A DNA stretch of 64,000 nt from Liolophura sinensis (Eukaryota > Mollusca > Polyplacophora > Chitonida > Chitonidae): the NCBI RefSeq assembly GCF_032854445.1, contig NC_088303.1, positions 26,391,265 to 26,455,264 on the forward strand, given 5' to 3'. The notes under the pieces are model-generated. The model worked only from the letters and a program-made list of their open reading frames with translations, did no database searches and was not told where the DNA came from. Made by a program: the position numbers and the translations under genes. Below, in pieces: positions 12,501-24,597 of the stretch; the stretch's first letter is position 1, and every line of letters begins with the position of its first letter.

Positions 12501-15500
12501 TGTGCATTTCACTCGCAAGAGGCTGAGGCTAGCAGAGGACAAGGTGAAAGTTCACAAGAGATGGCATAGGGAAATGAACAACATTAAATGGTAATCTGAA
12601 AAACTACGGCTGATTGTAACCAGAAGAACAGTCTGTACAACATGTTTATATTGTGAACTTACATGTACAGTGTAGCAGAGTTTTGTATTATTAGCAGAGT
12701 TTTGTATTATTAACTCCTATGTTATTTGGAGAATGTTTTCACCACTTTGTTGGGTCTCTGTGGCCGAGGGGGTTAGCACACCAGTGCAGTGCAATGACCC
12801 AGGAGTTCAAGTCCAGCTCACGCTGGCTTCCACTCTTGCCATGAGAAGGTCTTCCAGCAACTTGCAGATGGTTGTGGGTTTCCCCCGTGCTCTGCCAGGT
12901 TTCATTCCATCATAATGTTGGCAGCTGTCTACACAAGAAAAGTGTGTTGGCATGAATAAAACGGTAAATGCCCGGATATCTGTGGTCTTGAATGGTAGTC
13001 CTGTATATAGGTTAAAGAAATGAAGCATATCTCAGAGAAAACAACCACACTTCCCTATGAGGTGAATTCAAGCTAGTAACTTCATAGGTCAGAGGATAAT
13101 CAGGACAAGGGATTTTAAACAAATGAGCCAGCTAGGGCCTGTTACCTCCCTATAATGTAATACATGCACTGTGAGACAATGTTTTGTGGATGCAAAGAGT
13201 AACTGGATAACATTTTAAATGAGATAAATTTTATTGGGCTGAGCCTGATTTCTTTAACATATGTGTAATAGGGTGCAAAATTAAAAGGGAAAAGATATGT
13301 AACTTTTATACCACAAGTGCTGTATCTTGATCAGCAAATATAGTTGACGTGGTTTAGAGATGGTCATTTCAATGGTCCCCAGAAACCATAACCATTTTGT
13401 TGTGTACTTGATCAGTTTAATACATAGCCATGAATGTTTTCTCCTGTTGAATGTCTTTGCCTTCTCTGCAGCTGTTGTGGAAACCCCAAAGGAAGAAAAA
13501 GAATCAATTAATTTAGAAGAGGAAACCCGCCGAAACTTGGCATTTTTGTTAGAGAAAGTAGAGGGTTGCTCTGTAAGTTGCATATTTAAAATACTTCTAG
13601 ATTTGAGTCGAATAGTGCTTTGTTTGTTACAAAAATAATGTTATATACAGTAAATATAAAAGGCAGTGTAAACTACTATTGTATCATTCACATTCGGAAT
13701 GTTATATTCCAAGAAAATTTGGTTGTCCTATGATGTACAGATAGAAAGATGTCTAAGCAGTAGTAAAGCAGATCTTTTATAGTTTAAAATGTTGCTTCAC
13801 ATTTCATCCATTTCTTTCACGTTATTCTCGCTCTGGCTATGTCCTGTATATTTCAGACGATAGCAGATGTGCCTGGTCGACAGCTGATTCATAATGGAGA
13901 CTTGATAGAAGTGGACCCAGAACACTACACACAGGGTCGTCGAGTCCATGCCTTCCTGCTGAATGACAGTTTGATGATCGCAAACTGGCTGGACATCAAG
14001 TGAGGCTCACAGGAGCGCCGTGTGCAAACTGTTTCACTACATTCCTACATTACTCTTCACTTTTATTACACCTCATCATCTTAAATACTGACAGGTTAAA
14101 CCACCATCGGATAAACAAATAAAAGATAACTGGAAGTAGCCAACAGGTTCATGGTTCTTAACCCTATCCCACTAGCTTACCATTGGTAAACTAGTGCCAG
14201 GCTTGTAGAATACCAGCACCATTGTTGATGTGGTCTGTGGCTCTGAACATACATTGTGCATGCAGTGTGCCTGAGTGCGGATGCACCAGTGGGTACACCA
14301 CACAAGACTTGCTAGGCAAGCTGGTGTCTTTCTCAAGGCTTGTCTGTCGTTTCACGTGCACAAGATTTAAGGCCATTCTTTAATATGGGGGCCTCCGTGG
14401 CTCAGTTGGTTAGCGCTTTAGCGCAGCGTTATGACCCAGGAGTCTCTCACCAATGCAGTCGCTGTGAGTTCAAGCCCAGCTTATGCTGGCTTCCTCTCCG
14501 GCCGTACATGGGAAGGTCTGCCAGCAACCTGCGGATGGTCGTGGGTTTCCCCTGAGCTCTGCCCAGTTTCCTCCCACCATAATGCTGTCTGCTGTCGTAT
14601 AAGTGAAATATGCTTGAGTATGGCGTAAACACCAATCAAATAAATAAATAAATTCAGCGAAATATATATTAGATCAAATTATGAAGCTGCACACATTGGT
14701 ATGTGAAAACGAAGATGTTGTCTGGAATAATGGTTTTAATTTGTTATAAGACAATGTCATTTTTGTTTGAAAAAAGAAAAGAAATGACAAAAAATTAGCA
14801 AAAAAAAGAGTCATGGATTAATTTTGTGAAAATTTGCCTCTAACTGTTAATATGGCAGTGGTGCAAGAATCTCCCCAAAAAACTGAAAGAAGGTTCTGCA
14901 CTAGCATGATAAATGATAAGATACACGTCCCCTGACAGTTAAGTATTATGGGTGTTTTGTTTACTTTGCAGACATGGCCCCGTGCGGTACAGGTTTGAAG
15001 GTCTGTATGAGCTGGATAGCCTTGCTGTGGTGAATGTACGGGATGTGGGACCTCTGAAGAATGCTTTCAAAATCCTCATGTTTCCTCACCACAGGATGTT
15101 TCAGGCTGACAGCTCCAAGTCTAGGGTAAGAAACCACATACATGTGTGAAGGAATTATGCTGGTTAATTAGGATGACTAGACTTACAATTGCAGGCTTGT
15201 GTTCTGGATCGATAAAACCAGTGTTTAAAATATGTAAGATTTAAATTAGTGTACTTTCAAAACACACTTTTAAGGTATGCCACCCTATTTTCTCTAAGAA
15301 AAATGCCAAGTTAACTGTTTCTTTTTCTCCCTTACTCATGTGTTTTGCGTAATCTTTACATTAATTACTTGGCACAAGTAACATGTACTCTTACTTGGAT
15401 AATCGTGGGTTTTTGCACCATAATACTGGCCTCCATTATAGGAGTGAATCTGCCTAAAACACCAATCAAATAAATAAATATGTTATTTAAAGTCAAACAA

Positions 15501-18500
15501 AAAAACATCGTACATGTACTGTTTAAGTGAAAGCTTGCAAATTTTCTCTTGTTCTTTGCAGAGACAGTGGCTGGACATCTTGGAGGATACAAAGAAGAGG
15601 AAAGTGGCCAGGGATAAGCAGAGAAGGGATACGTTGTCACGGTTACCAGAACACCAGGAATTACCTAAGACACCGGCGTCACCAGAAAGGGCAAATCGTA
15701 AGATTTTGGGTACAACAAATTAAAAGACTAGCACTGTCAGGGCCATTCTGAAAGGAAACAGTGGTACAGTTGTGATTGTGTATGGGCTCAGCTGTAGCTC
15801 TACGCGAGGCGTTTCATAATGTTTGGTTGAAACAGATTTGGTGACGTACAGATGTATCATGTCAGATGCTTCTCAGTTGTGTATTTGCTTTCCTGCAAAT
15901 GTACGGCAACATACCTAACTCCTGTTATATTTGTGACATATTCTTATTGTGGGAAACGCCAACCAAATGGGAGAATTGAGTGAAAATTATTGATAGGAAT
16001 AAAGATAATTGTTGTAATGACGACAGTGGTCAGAAAAGACAGCACTTCCATCCATTCTCTGGTATTATTTAAGTCCTAAGAATTAATTCATTGCTTTCAC
16101 TTAATTAAACTCAGCAAGTGGTATGTATACTGTATATTAAAATGCTTTAAATGCTTCTCTTCCGTTATATGATAAATAGTTACCTGTAAACAATATAGTT
16201 TAAACATACATCACTAATAAGTTGTGTGGTTTCCAGTTAAAGCACACATCACTAATAAGTATTATATGTTGTGTGGTTTCCAGTTAAAGCACACATCATT
16301 AATAAGTATTATATGTTGTGTGGTTTCCAGTTAAAGCACACGTCACTAATAAGTATTATATGTTGTGTGGTTTCAAGTTAAAGCACACATCATTAATAAG
16401 TATTATATGTTGTGTGGTTCCCAGTTCAAGCGCACATCACTAATAAGTATTATATGTTGTGTGGTTTCCAGTTAAAGCACACATCAGTAATAAGTATTAT
16501 ATGTTGTGTGGTTTCCAGTTAAAGCGCACATCATTAATAAGTATTATATGTTGTGTGGTTCCCAGTTCAAGCGCACATCATTAATAAGTATTATATGTTG
16601 TGTGGTTTCCAGTTAAAGCACACATCATTAATAAGTATTATATGTTGTGTGGTTCCCAGTTCAAGCGCACATCACTAATAAGTATTATATGTTGTGTGGT
16701 TTCCAGTTAAAGCACACATCAGTAATAAGTATTATATGTTGTGTGGTTTCCAGTTAAAGCGCACATCATTAATAAGTATTATATGTTGTGTGGTTCCCAG
16801 TTCAAGCGCACATCACTAATAAGTATTATATGTTGTGTGGTTTCCAGTTAAAGCACACATCATTAATAAGTATTATATGTTGTGTGGTTCCCAGTTCAAG
16901 CGCACATCACTAATAAGTATTATATGTTGTGTGGTTTCCAGTTAAAGCACACATCAGTAATAAGTATTATATGTTGTGTGGTTTCCAGTTAAAGCGCACA
17001 TCATTAATAAGTATTATATGTTGTGTGGTTCCCAGTTCAAGCGCACATCACTAATAAGTATTATATGTTGTGTGGTTTCCAGTTAAAGCACACATCAGTA
17101 ATAAGTATTATATGTTGTGTGGTTTCCAGTTAAAGCGCACATCATTGATAAGTATTATATGTTGTGTGGTTCCCAGTTCAAGCGCACATCACTAATAAGT
17201 ATTATATGCTGTGTGGTTCCCAGTTCAAGCGCACATCACTAATAAGTATTATATGCTGTGTGGTTCCCAGTTCAAGCACACATCACTAATAAGTATTGTG
17301 TGTTGTGTGGTTCCCAGTTCAAGCACACATCACTAATAAGTATTATATGCTGTGTGGTTTCCAGTTAAAGCGCACATCATTAATAAGTATTATATGTTGT
17401 GTGGTTTCCATTTAAAGCGCACATCATTAATAAGTATTACATGTTGTGTGGTTTCCAGTTAAAGCACACGTCACTAATAAGTATTATATGTTGTGTGGTT
17501 TCCAGTTAAAGCACACATCACTAATAAGTATTGTGTGTTGTGTGGTTTCCAGTTAAAGCACGCATTTCTAATAAGTATTATATGTTGTGTGGTTTCCAGT
17601 TAAAGCACACATCACTAATAAGTATTATATGTTGTGTGGTTTCCAGTTAAAGCACACATCACTAATAAGTATTATATGTTGTGTGGTTCCCAGTTCAAGC
17701 ACACATCACTAATAAGTATTGTGTGTTGTGTGGTTCCCAGTTCAAGCACACATCACTAATAAGTATTATATGCTGTGTGGTTTCCAGTTAAAGCGCACAT
17801 CACTAATAAGTATTATATGCTGTGTGGTTCCCAGTTCAAGCGCACATCACTAATAAGTATTATATGCTGTGTGGTTCCCAGTTCAAGCACACATCACTAA
17901 TAAGTATTGTGTGTTGTGTGGTTCCCAGTTCAAGCACACATCACTAATAAGTATTATATGCTGTGTGGTTTCCAGTTAAAGCGTACATCATTAATAAGTA
18001 TTATATGTTGTGTGGTTTCCATTTAAAGCGCACATCATTAATAAGTATTATATGTTGTGTGGTTTCCAGTTAAAGCACACATCACTAATAAGTATTACAT
18101 GTTGTGTGATTTCCAGTTAAAGCACACATTTCTAATAAGTATTATATGTTGTGTGGTTTCAGCGTTTGATCCTGCAGACGAAACTGATGCCATGATTGCC
18201 ATGGAAACAGATATGCTGAATGTTGATTGGCTGCAGGAACTGCCAGAAGACCTGGACATGTGTATAGCTCAGCGGGACTTTGAAGGATCTGTTGACTTGG
18301 TGGAGAGAGGTTTGTCTGATAAAAATGCGAAGTGAAAATGGAGGAAAAAATAGTCAGGCTGGACAGTTGATTGATCATGAGTATTTTGAGTGTATGGGTA
18401 ATAAAAGAAATAAATGAATTTCTTCTTTTGATCATGTCATTTTATGAGGGGAAAAAGTGCAAAACTGCAAAAATATGATTGATAGAGGAAAACCTTACAA

Positions 18501-21500
18501 ACTTAAGTAGAAAGTGATTCAGTACACCAAAACTCAATGTATTGAAGCCTTGAATGCTCTGCACTGACATGACTGACACAAAACAACTATAACCATGTAT
18601 CATTTTGATTTCAGTAAGTAATTACCTGAAGGATTGTCCCCGAACTCCAGCAGTGAAGGAATTTCAGTAAGATATAAAGCTTTGCACATTTATGTGCAGT
18701 GTTAAAATGATTTCAAACTGCATGAGTTGCAGTGTTGTAAGTCCACTTCTGATGAATGTCAGTACTTTCCCAATAGAGACTTGGAAGCTATCGCTTTAAA
18801 ATTTACTGTACAACAGTTATGCAACTTAATTATGTAATACATAATGTGAGATAGTTATGGAGGATAAATCTTGACCTCGTATTTATCGTGTACACCTTTG
18901 TTGTCTGTTAGAGCTAGGATAGACCACAGGGTGAAGCAGCTTACAGAGGGGCTGAGGAGTGAGTTACAGGTGTCACCTGAGAGGTCACTAAGGGGCGGTC
19001 CCCGGGCTGCCCGCAGAGCCGTTCTGCAGCTCATACGACTGGGCAAATCTGCACAGGTACACGTTCAACACAGAATCAAAAAACTTATGTTTACAAATAT
19101 TTAAAGAACTTTGTCCTATATCATAAAATGTATTTCTTCTGCATTTCTACATACACTTGTCCAGATTTTGCATGCTTTGAGTTAACCTGAGGTTAGGGTT
19201 TCTGAAAAACATGTCCATCTATTTTCAAATTAGTTGTTTTTGGATTTACAGTCTTTTGGTTTGAACATATCCTCTAGGCGTCCATGGTAGAGGTGGTTAA
19301 CGTGATAGTGTACCGCAGTGACGCAACAACCTTGCACCAATGCAGTAGCTATGAGTTCAAGTCAAACTCATGCTGGCTTCCTCTATGCTGGCCGTATGTG
19401 GGAAGCGCTGTCAGCAATCTACAGATTGTTATGGGGTTCCCCCGTGCTCTGCCTGGTTTCTTCCCACCATAATGCTGATCGCTGTTGTATAAGTGAAATA
19501 TTCTTGAGTAAAACCAATCAAATAAATAAAGATAGTAGGTAGCATTTGTCTATTGAATGATCATTTTTGGCTTAATCCTTTAATGGAAGGTTTCTGAAAC
19601 ATGAGAATTAAGGTCCGGAAACATGAGACTTTGCACTTATTTTTTTGTCAGGCCTGCGAGTTGTTTCTTAAAAACAGAAGTGCAATCATAAAGTACAACA
19701 TTAGACAGTTGAAGTTTGAAGGGGCCACAACTCTGTACATCAAGAGGCTATGTGCTGGATTTTTCATGAGCCTTGAGGAAACGGGCAGAGAGTTCAGAAA
19801 AGCATTTCCAGAACACTACGGTTGTTACTCAGGTAAGGTGAGATTTTGCTGTTTTACAGGCCTTAAAATTCACCATTTTCCTAGGAAATGTATTATCAGA
19901 GAAACTAGTACATACCATATGTGTAAATTTGTTTATCTACCAGCCAGATGATCAATTTACGATTTAGCCTCTACAGCATTCCTATTTTCGCGGATCATTT
20001 CAGCTTTTGTACTCTGGTCAAGTGAAGAGCTGAAGACTTTTGTCGGCATATTTTCACGCCAAGTGTTTGGAGGGAAATCTAATGTGTCCACCATTGCAGA
20101 GTGCGTCCAGTTGGCAAGAAAACAGTGTGACAAGGTTAGATCATCTGTAGAATTCTTTGATCTAAAGTAATGATGTATTCATGCAAAAAACTGAAGAATA
20201 TTCTTAAGGTGTCTGTGCTGACAGCAACAAATCTGATTATAGAATAAAATTGAAAATCCGTTATTTTATATCTTGATATTTTTATTATTTTCCGTTTTAG
20301 CTTTTTGATGCAAATATAGCTTCAAAAAGGAATAATTCTGAGACAGTTCACATTTTATTTTTATATCCTCCGACAACATTGGGAAAGGATATCTTTCACC
20401 AGAAAACCAGAAATTTAAATTAACAGAAATATTTAAATCATTAACATTTGGCACAATTATTAATCTAAATTGTTCCTGCTTTTTCATCCCATTCGATATC
20501 ATAAAACCTTTGTTTTACAGCTGTCAAATGCTGGACTGGAGCTGTGCTTTATGCTGAACTATCTCATAGCCCCTGATGTGGTTAGAGTTATAGAAGAAAG
20601 CAGAGACCAATTGTTAGAGGCTCTGAAGTACAGGGCTAATGTGAGTATTACCTGGCTCAAACCAGTATGTGGCTACGTCTTTTAGACTGTACATCGACAG
20701 TCTACAGTCTGGTTTTTTGTTGATTTGTAATAAGGTCACATTTTGTATTCTCATCTGTAAAGCACCTTTTGGGATCACTTTCATTAATATCACCCCCTGT
20801 GGTTGCAAAGTTAATGGGAAAAGATTACTATTAATGATAAAAAATACGCCATGTTTAACTGTCTGATACAAGTCATGCTACTCAGTTTGATCATTGAAGT
20901 GAGGTAATGTTGTCTGCAGTTGCAATTGAAGCTAAGTCCATCCACTCACCCATACATGTACAAACATCAAATATGTCTTGATGACTTGTCTACAAGGTCA
21001 AATTTCTCCCGAGTTTCCCCCCCCCCCCCCCCCCCCCCCGCCAGCTCACATGGCCCCATTAAGTTATTACTGTAACACTGTTAACATGCTTTCATGAAAA
21101 CCCAGACTCCATTAAAAACTGTTAAATTTCCTTCCTTGCTGTGATATTATCCAGGATGACTTGTGGCGACCAATGAATCATGTGAACAAAGTAATGCTGA
21201 AGAAGTTTGTGGAGGAGATGAAGGCAGCAGGCGTGACCACAATTGATGAACTGGTCTACGGTGAGAGATTCTACAGTAGTAAAGAGAGATTCTCAGGAGA
21301 TTTTCTATTCAGTAGCATTTACATGTATCTCTTGTTGCAGTTTTTTGGTCCATTTTCTATATTTAGCCTTGAAAGTCTTGGGAAATATTACATTTTTACG
21401 ACAATACAACGTTGGCCGACCCTGCCAAAGTAGTTTGATGACATTTGTAATCAGCTGTAACTGCAATGGTTTAAGCTTGATTGGTCTAAAATTCATGACC

Positions 21501-22484
21501 TCTGCGAAGTGATGATCATTTTATGGGGTAGAATTGAATTTAACACCTTTGTATTTGTTTCATAAGCCTATCTCCCTCAACCTTGTTTCATACCTTGTCT
21601 AATTCCTGAAATGCAGCCAAACATTGTGTCAAACCCATAAGTTTACATGCAGGTCCATAAAAAGTGCAAATTTGCATTAATTGCAACATCCTGCCAAAAA
21701 AGTAGACAGCGTGTATGGTTATGTGTCATCTTGCTCTCAGGCCCTTTGCAAAGTGAATGGATTCCAAAATTTGACCAATAGGCTAACCAATCCCATCAAC
21801 TATCCAACAGACACTTTGACAGTTTGCCAAGCAGACATATACAGCTGCTTGTCCACAACTACAAGAAGAAAGCTCTGACATTACATGTCACTGATCTCCT
21901 TCCACTTCTTTACAGATGAATGCTGGGTAGGCATAACCATGAATGTGGCTCTGTTCGCCAAATCCTCGCTGTCCTTCGTCGAGGATATGATGAAATTCAT
22001 GACACCAGAGCTGAAGGAACTCATCATAGAAGCCATTGTGAAACTGTATAAGGCTCAGCTGACACATTTCAACAATTCATTGAAATCAGACAAATTTCTG
22101 AAAGACGTGAGTAATGTTTACCAGTTCATAGGTAAATGTTTTATACCTAAAATGTGTAATTATCAAAGTGTTATTTCATGTTGTCTAGTACTTACAAAAT
22201 AAGTAAATAAATATAAATAGGTAAATAAAACATCAATTGTGCAAATAAATATATAAATAAATGGGTGATAAATATATAATTGTTTCAGGTAAATGCTGGC
22301 TATGCAGTGTTAAACATTTCTTTTTCAGCATGCATTCATTGTGAAGAATGCAGAGTTTGTACAGCAAGCCATTCTCAGCAAGGCTGTGAACACTCTAAAA
22401 CAAGATGAGGCTACGATCCCAAAGCAGTTGCTTCTTCTCCAAGAAGATTACGCCAGATTGAAAAGGATTGCAAAGGTTTCATGA
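9592..22484 (+). CDS. EXOC8: Exocyst complex component 8 (Exo84), complete, 16 exons, 691 aa
   Basis: Exons: 9592-9658, 11228-11377, 12055-12150, 13472-13572, 13857-13999, 14972-15125, 15562-15697, 18163-18309, 18615-18666, 18912-19056, 19652-19832, 20004-20134, 20521-20640, 21155-21260, 21916-22106, 22329-22484. All phases agree and total 2076 nt (human EXOC8 ~725 aa). The start MAMKGRDVLARD is the only ATG fitting exon 1. Domains: N-terminal exocyst coiled coil (SLKKNVYKNYTQFIETAKEI, LEGEMYQLSHMLTDQK); PH-like domain at ~140-260 (FLLNDSLMIANWL, YRFEGLYELDSLAVVNVRD), which in mammals binds RalA; linker; Exo84 C-terminal helical domain from ~300 (WLQELPEDLDMCIAQRDFEG, RSLRGGPRAARRAV, ACELFLKNRSA). 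As an exocyst subunit it tethers secretory vesicles to the plasma membrane. The exon at 12055 has a pyrimidine-poor acceptor (GTGTGAAAAG). Vertebrate EXOC8 is, to my knowledge, intronless. Confidence 0.97.
10271..10506 (+). mobile_element. SINE family A, full length, with perfect 12-bp target duplication
   Basis: Intact head GGGGCCTCCGTGGCTCAG through to a poly-A-rich tail, inside EXOC8 intron 1, sense orientation. TCCAATATTTTT occurs directly before (10259-10270) and after (10507-10518), a perfect 12-bp target-site duplication, so the insertion is fairly young. Confidence 0.95.
10828..11002 (+). mobile_element. SINE family A, 5'-truncated but with intact 14-bp target duplication
   Basis: Starts inside the body (TGCTGGTTTCCTCTCTGG) and runs to the AATAAATAATAAATAAATAA tail. 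CTGAGACCCTGTGG flanks both sides (10814-10827 and 11003-11016). The tRNA head with the A and B boxes was therefore missing at insertion rather than lost later. EXOC8 intron 1, sense orientation. Confidence 0.9.
12749..12968 (+). mobile_element. SINE family A, diverged, tail decayed
   Basis: Recognisable from GGGTCTCTGTGGCCGAGG through GAGTTCAAGTCCAGCTCACG and CTTCCAGCAACTTGCAGATGG to CATAATGTTGG; the tail is degraded. EXOC8 intron 3, sense orientation. Confidence 0.85.
14388..14653 (+). mobile_element. SINE family A, full length
   Basis: Complete head (GGGGCCTCCGTGGCTCAGTT), B box GAGTTCAAGCCC, body and CACCAATCAAATAAATAAAT tail. EXOC8 intron 5, sense orientation. No clear target duplication. 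Confidence 0.93.
15397..15479 (+). mobile_element. SINE family A, 3' fragment
   Basis: Only the last ~80 bp, from ATCGTGGGTTTTTGCACC to AAACACCAATCAAATAAATA. EXOC8 intron 6, sense orientation. Confidence 0.8.
16199..18162 (+). repeat. 47-bp minisatellite, ~41 copies; every unit is a 3' splice-site module
   Basis: The unit runs TTAAAGCACACATCACTAAT, AAGTATTATATGTTGTGTGG, TTTCCAG (47 bp). Each copy holds a CACTAATAA branch-point-like sequence and an acceptor-like GTGGTTTCCAG or GTGGTTCCCAG about 25 bp later. The array fills most of EXOC8 intron 7 (15698-18162). Its last, slightly altered copy (TGTGTGGTTTCAG) ends exactly at the acceptor of exon 8. Unit variants (TTAAAGC/TTCAAGC, CACT/CATT/CAGT) recur in a partly ordered multi-unit pattern. 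The first copy is shortened. Confidence 0.97.
19274..19530 (+). mobile_element. SINE family A, diverged full-length copy
   Basis: Head GGCGTCCATGGTAGAGGTGG, B-box region GAGTTCAAGTC, body and an AAAACCAATCAAATAAATAA tail. EXOC8 intron 10, sense orientation. Confidence 0.88.
21017..21039 (+). repeat. Poly-C tract, 23 bp, EXOC8 intron 13
   Basis: Uninterrupted run of 23 cytosines about 115 bp before the exon at 21155; prone to length error or polymorphism. Confidence 0.95.
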
Positions 22485-22810
22485 CCCTAGCTTCAAGAAA
22501 ACTGTGCAGACTTTGTCAATTTTGCAATGCACCTGAAGAAATGACAAGTGCAATATCATTCATGTATATCATGTTAGCGTTCGAGACTGCGGACATCCAG
22601 GCATTTGTCATTTTTTTGGCGCCAACGTAGATACATGTACTCGCTCTCACATGGCCTTAACCTTGTCTAAATAACATGGAAGTTAATACAAAACTGCTTC
22701 ACGGTCCCATAAGTCCAAAGCCAAGTTGTGTTGCAGGCTATAATTTCTGGTTAGTAGTTCATGATTCTCAGAATTTTGTCCAATGTGGTTCATTTCCCTA
22801 TACTTTCCCA

Positions 22811-23038
22811 GGGGCCTCCGTGGCTCTCACCAATGCGGTCACTGTGAGTTCACTGTGAGCTCATGCTGGCCTCCTCTCCGGTCGTACGTGGGAAGGTCTT
22901 CCAGCAACCTGCGGATGGTCATGGGTTTCCCCAGGGCTCTGCCTGGTTTCCACCCACTGTAAGGGTGGCCACCGTGGTATAAGTGAAGTATTCTTGTGTA
23001 CGGTGTAAAACACCAATCAAATGAATGAATAAATAAAT
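22811..23038 (+). mobile_element. SINE family A in the EXOC8 3' untranslated region
   Basis: From GGGGCCTCCGTGGCTC to the AATGAATGAATAAATAAATA tail; part of the head between A and B boxes is missing. Flanked by related TTTCCCTANNCTTCCCA segments, one on the left and two on the right, consistent with a target duplication in an already repetitive site. Its sense tail carries AATAAA hexamers that could act as a poly(A) signal for EXOC8. Confidence 0.9.
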
Positions 23039-23564
23039 ATACCTTCTGATTTCCCTACACCTTCCCATTTCCCTATTCCTTCCCAAGTTATCTTTCACCT
23101 CGACGTCTGCTTGCAGCTGACTTGTATGAGCGAAGTGCCCGAATATCTGAGGTCTCAAATTAGCTGGGAAATGTGTTAGAAGATTGAACAAAGGATAGGA
23201 AATATTGAAGGATCTTCATAAATGATTCAGTTTAATCCAACCGATTTCTAACTAAGCTTTCTTCAAATAGTGCTTACATATTTCTGTGAAAGGGGCCATC
23301 AGATGTGATTATGGTAATTAACATTTCTCATACAGATGTCACTTAAACTTGTAGTATGTCTCTGCCCCGTCTCTGAAGATGCTGTCTATAAATGAATGAT
23401 TATTTATTCATACCATACCATGAATGTTCGCATGTTCTGAATGTTTTTACACCAATTACATAAGGTACTTTACACTGTATACCATTCTTAGTGACGAATT
23501 TATTACACTGTTGTTGTCAGTACAGTACTGTACATCACAGAGCTAACATTTATGTGTGTATGCA

Positions 23565-23570
23565 AATAAA
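23565..23570 (+). promoter_or_regulatory. Candidate distal poly(A) signal AATAAA of EXOC8
   Basis: Canonical hexamer about 1.1 kb past the stop, in AT-rich sequence. The SINE tail near 23028-23036 is the nearer alternative. From 23040 to 24218 nothing else is recognised. Confidence 0.4.
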
Positions 23571-24218
23571 ATACCTGTTTTTATTCAAACCATAAGGTTT
23601 TTTGGAAATATACAACTGTATGTATGTATTATATTTAGCCTTGACTCGTTTAGAAATCTTAGTTCTTTTAGTGCTCTGAATGACAATAATACCCGTGTGG
23701 CTTTGTTGATAGACATGTAGCACACGGTCAGCGCTACATGTATCTTGATGTGACAGACTTTTCGCGGACTTAAAAGTGGATCAGTCGTGTGTGAATTTTG
23801 TAGACTGATTGAGTTGGTCAAATGGTTCAGTCCTAATCATGGTGGGTTCTCCATGTACTTGGCAGCCTGTTTTCAGCGTTGATGCAAGGTTCATTCTAAT
23901 GACACCAAATGAAACACCTCTCATGGTTAGATTATTTGTCACACCCCACCCAGTCAGAGCTACATGTACATATAGTGTAGACACCAGATATGACACCTCT
24001 GCCAGCCATTGTGTACAGTCAGAACTACACATTTGTGACATGGTTATTCACGCCTTCACCCCCTACCCCAACACATTAAAAATATTTTAGTGTGACTGGA
24101 GTCAGCTACCATTTTTGGATTTAATGATGTACACATCTTGAACACATATATAAGTTTTAGTCACATAACATGGAAAGAGAAGTAAAACAGAACTGACAAA
24201 AGAAGTGTGTTTACAAAA

Positions 24219-24312
24219 GTGTCAGCAGTTGACTGTCACAACTGTAGTTTGTGTCGCATGATGAGGTGTCAGCAGTTGACTGTCACAACTGTAGTTTGTG
24301 TCGCATGATGAG
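24219..24312. repeat. Perfect 2 x 47-bp tandem duplication
   Basis: Two identical 47-bp copies, each starting GTGTCAGCAGTTGACTGTCA and ending CGCATGATGAG, side by side with no mismatch seen. Recent origin or an assembly artefact. Confidence 0.95.
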
Positions 24313-24360
24313 GTGCAGTTTCTTGAACTGGGGCCGATACCCCGTCTCACCATACCAGGC

Positions 24361-24597
24361 CCTTAGGGCCTCATCACGCTGCTGAGCGTTTGGTAATGAA
24401 GATGTTGTTGCTGTGAGTTTCAGCTCATGCTGGTGTCCTCCTCTCAGGTGTACATGGCAAGGCCTGTCAGCAACCTGTGAATGGTAGTTTCCTCCGGGCT
24501 CTGCCTGGTTTCCTCCCACCATAATGCTTGCTGCCATCATATAAGGGAAATACCCTTGAGTATGGCATAAAACAACATTCAAAGAAATAAATTTAGT
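24361..24597 (+). mobile_element. SINE family A, diverged copy
   Basis: Head degraded; the middle (CAAGGCCTGTCAGCAACCTG, TTTCCTCCCACCATAATGCT) and the tail ATAAGGGAAATACCCTTGAG are clear. It lies between the converging EXOC8 and folate-receptor-like genes. Confidence 0.8.

Noticed and set aside
16199-18162. CRISPR array
   Set aside because: Units are contiguous with no unique spacers and the context is a eukaryotic intron; the same applies to the other tandem arrays.
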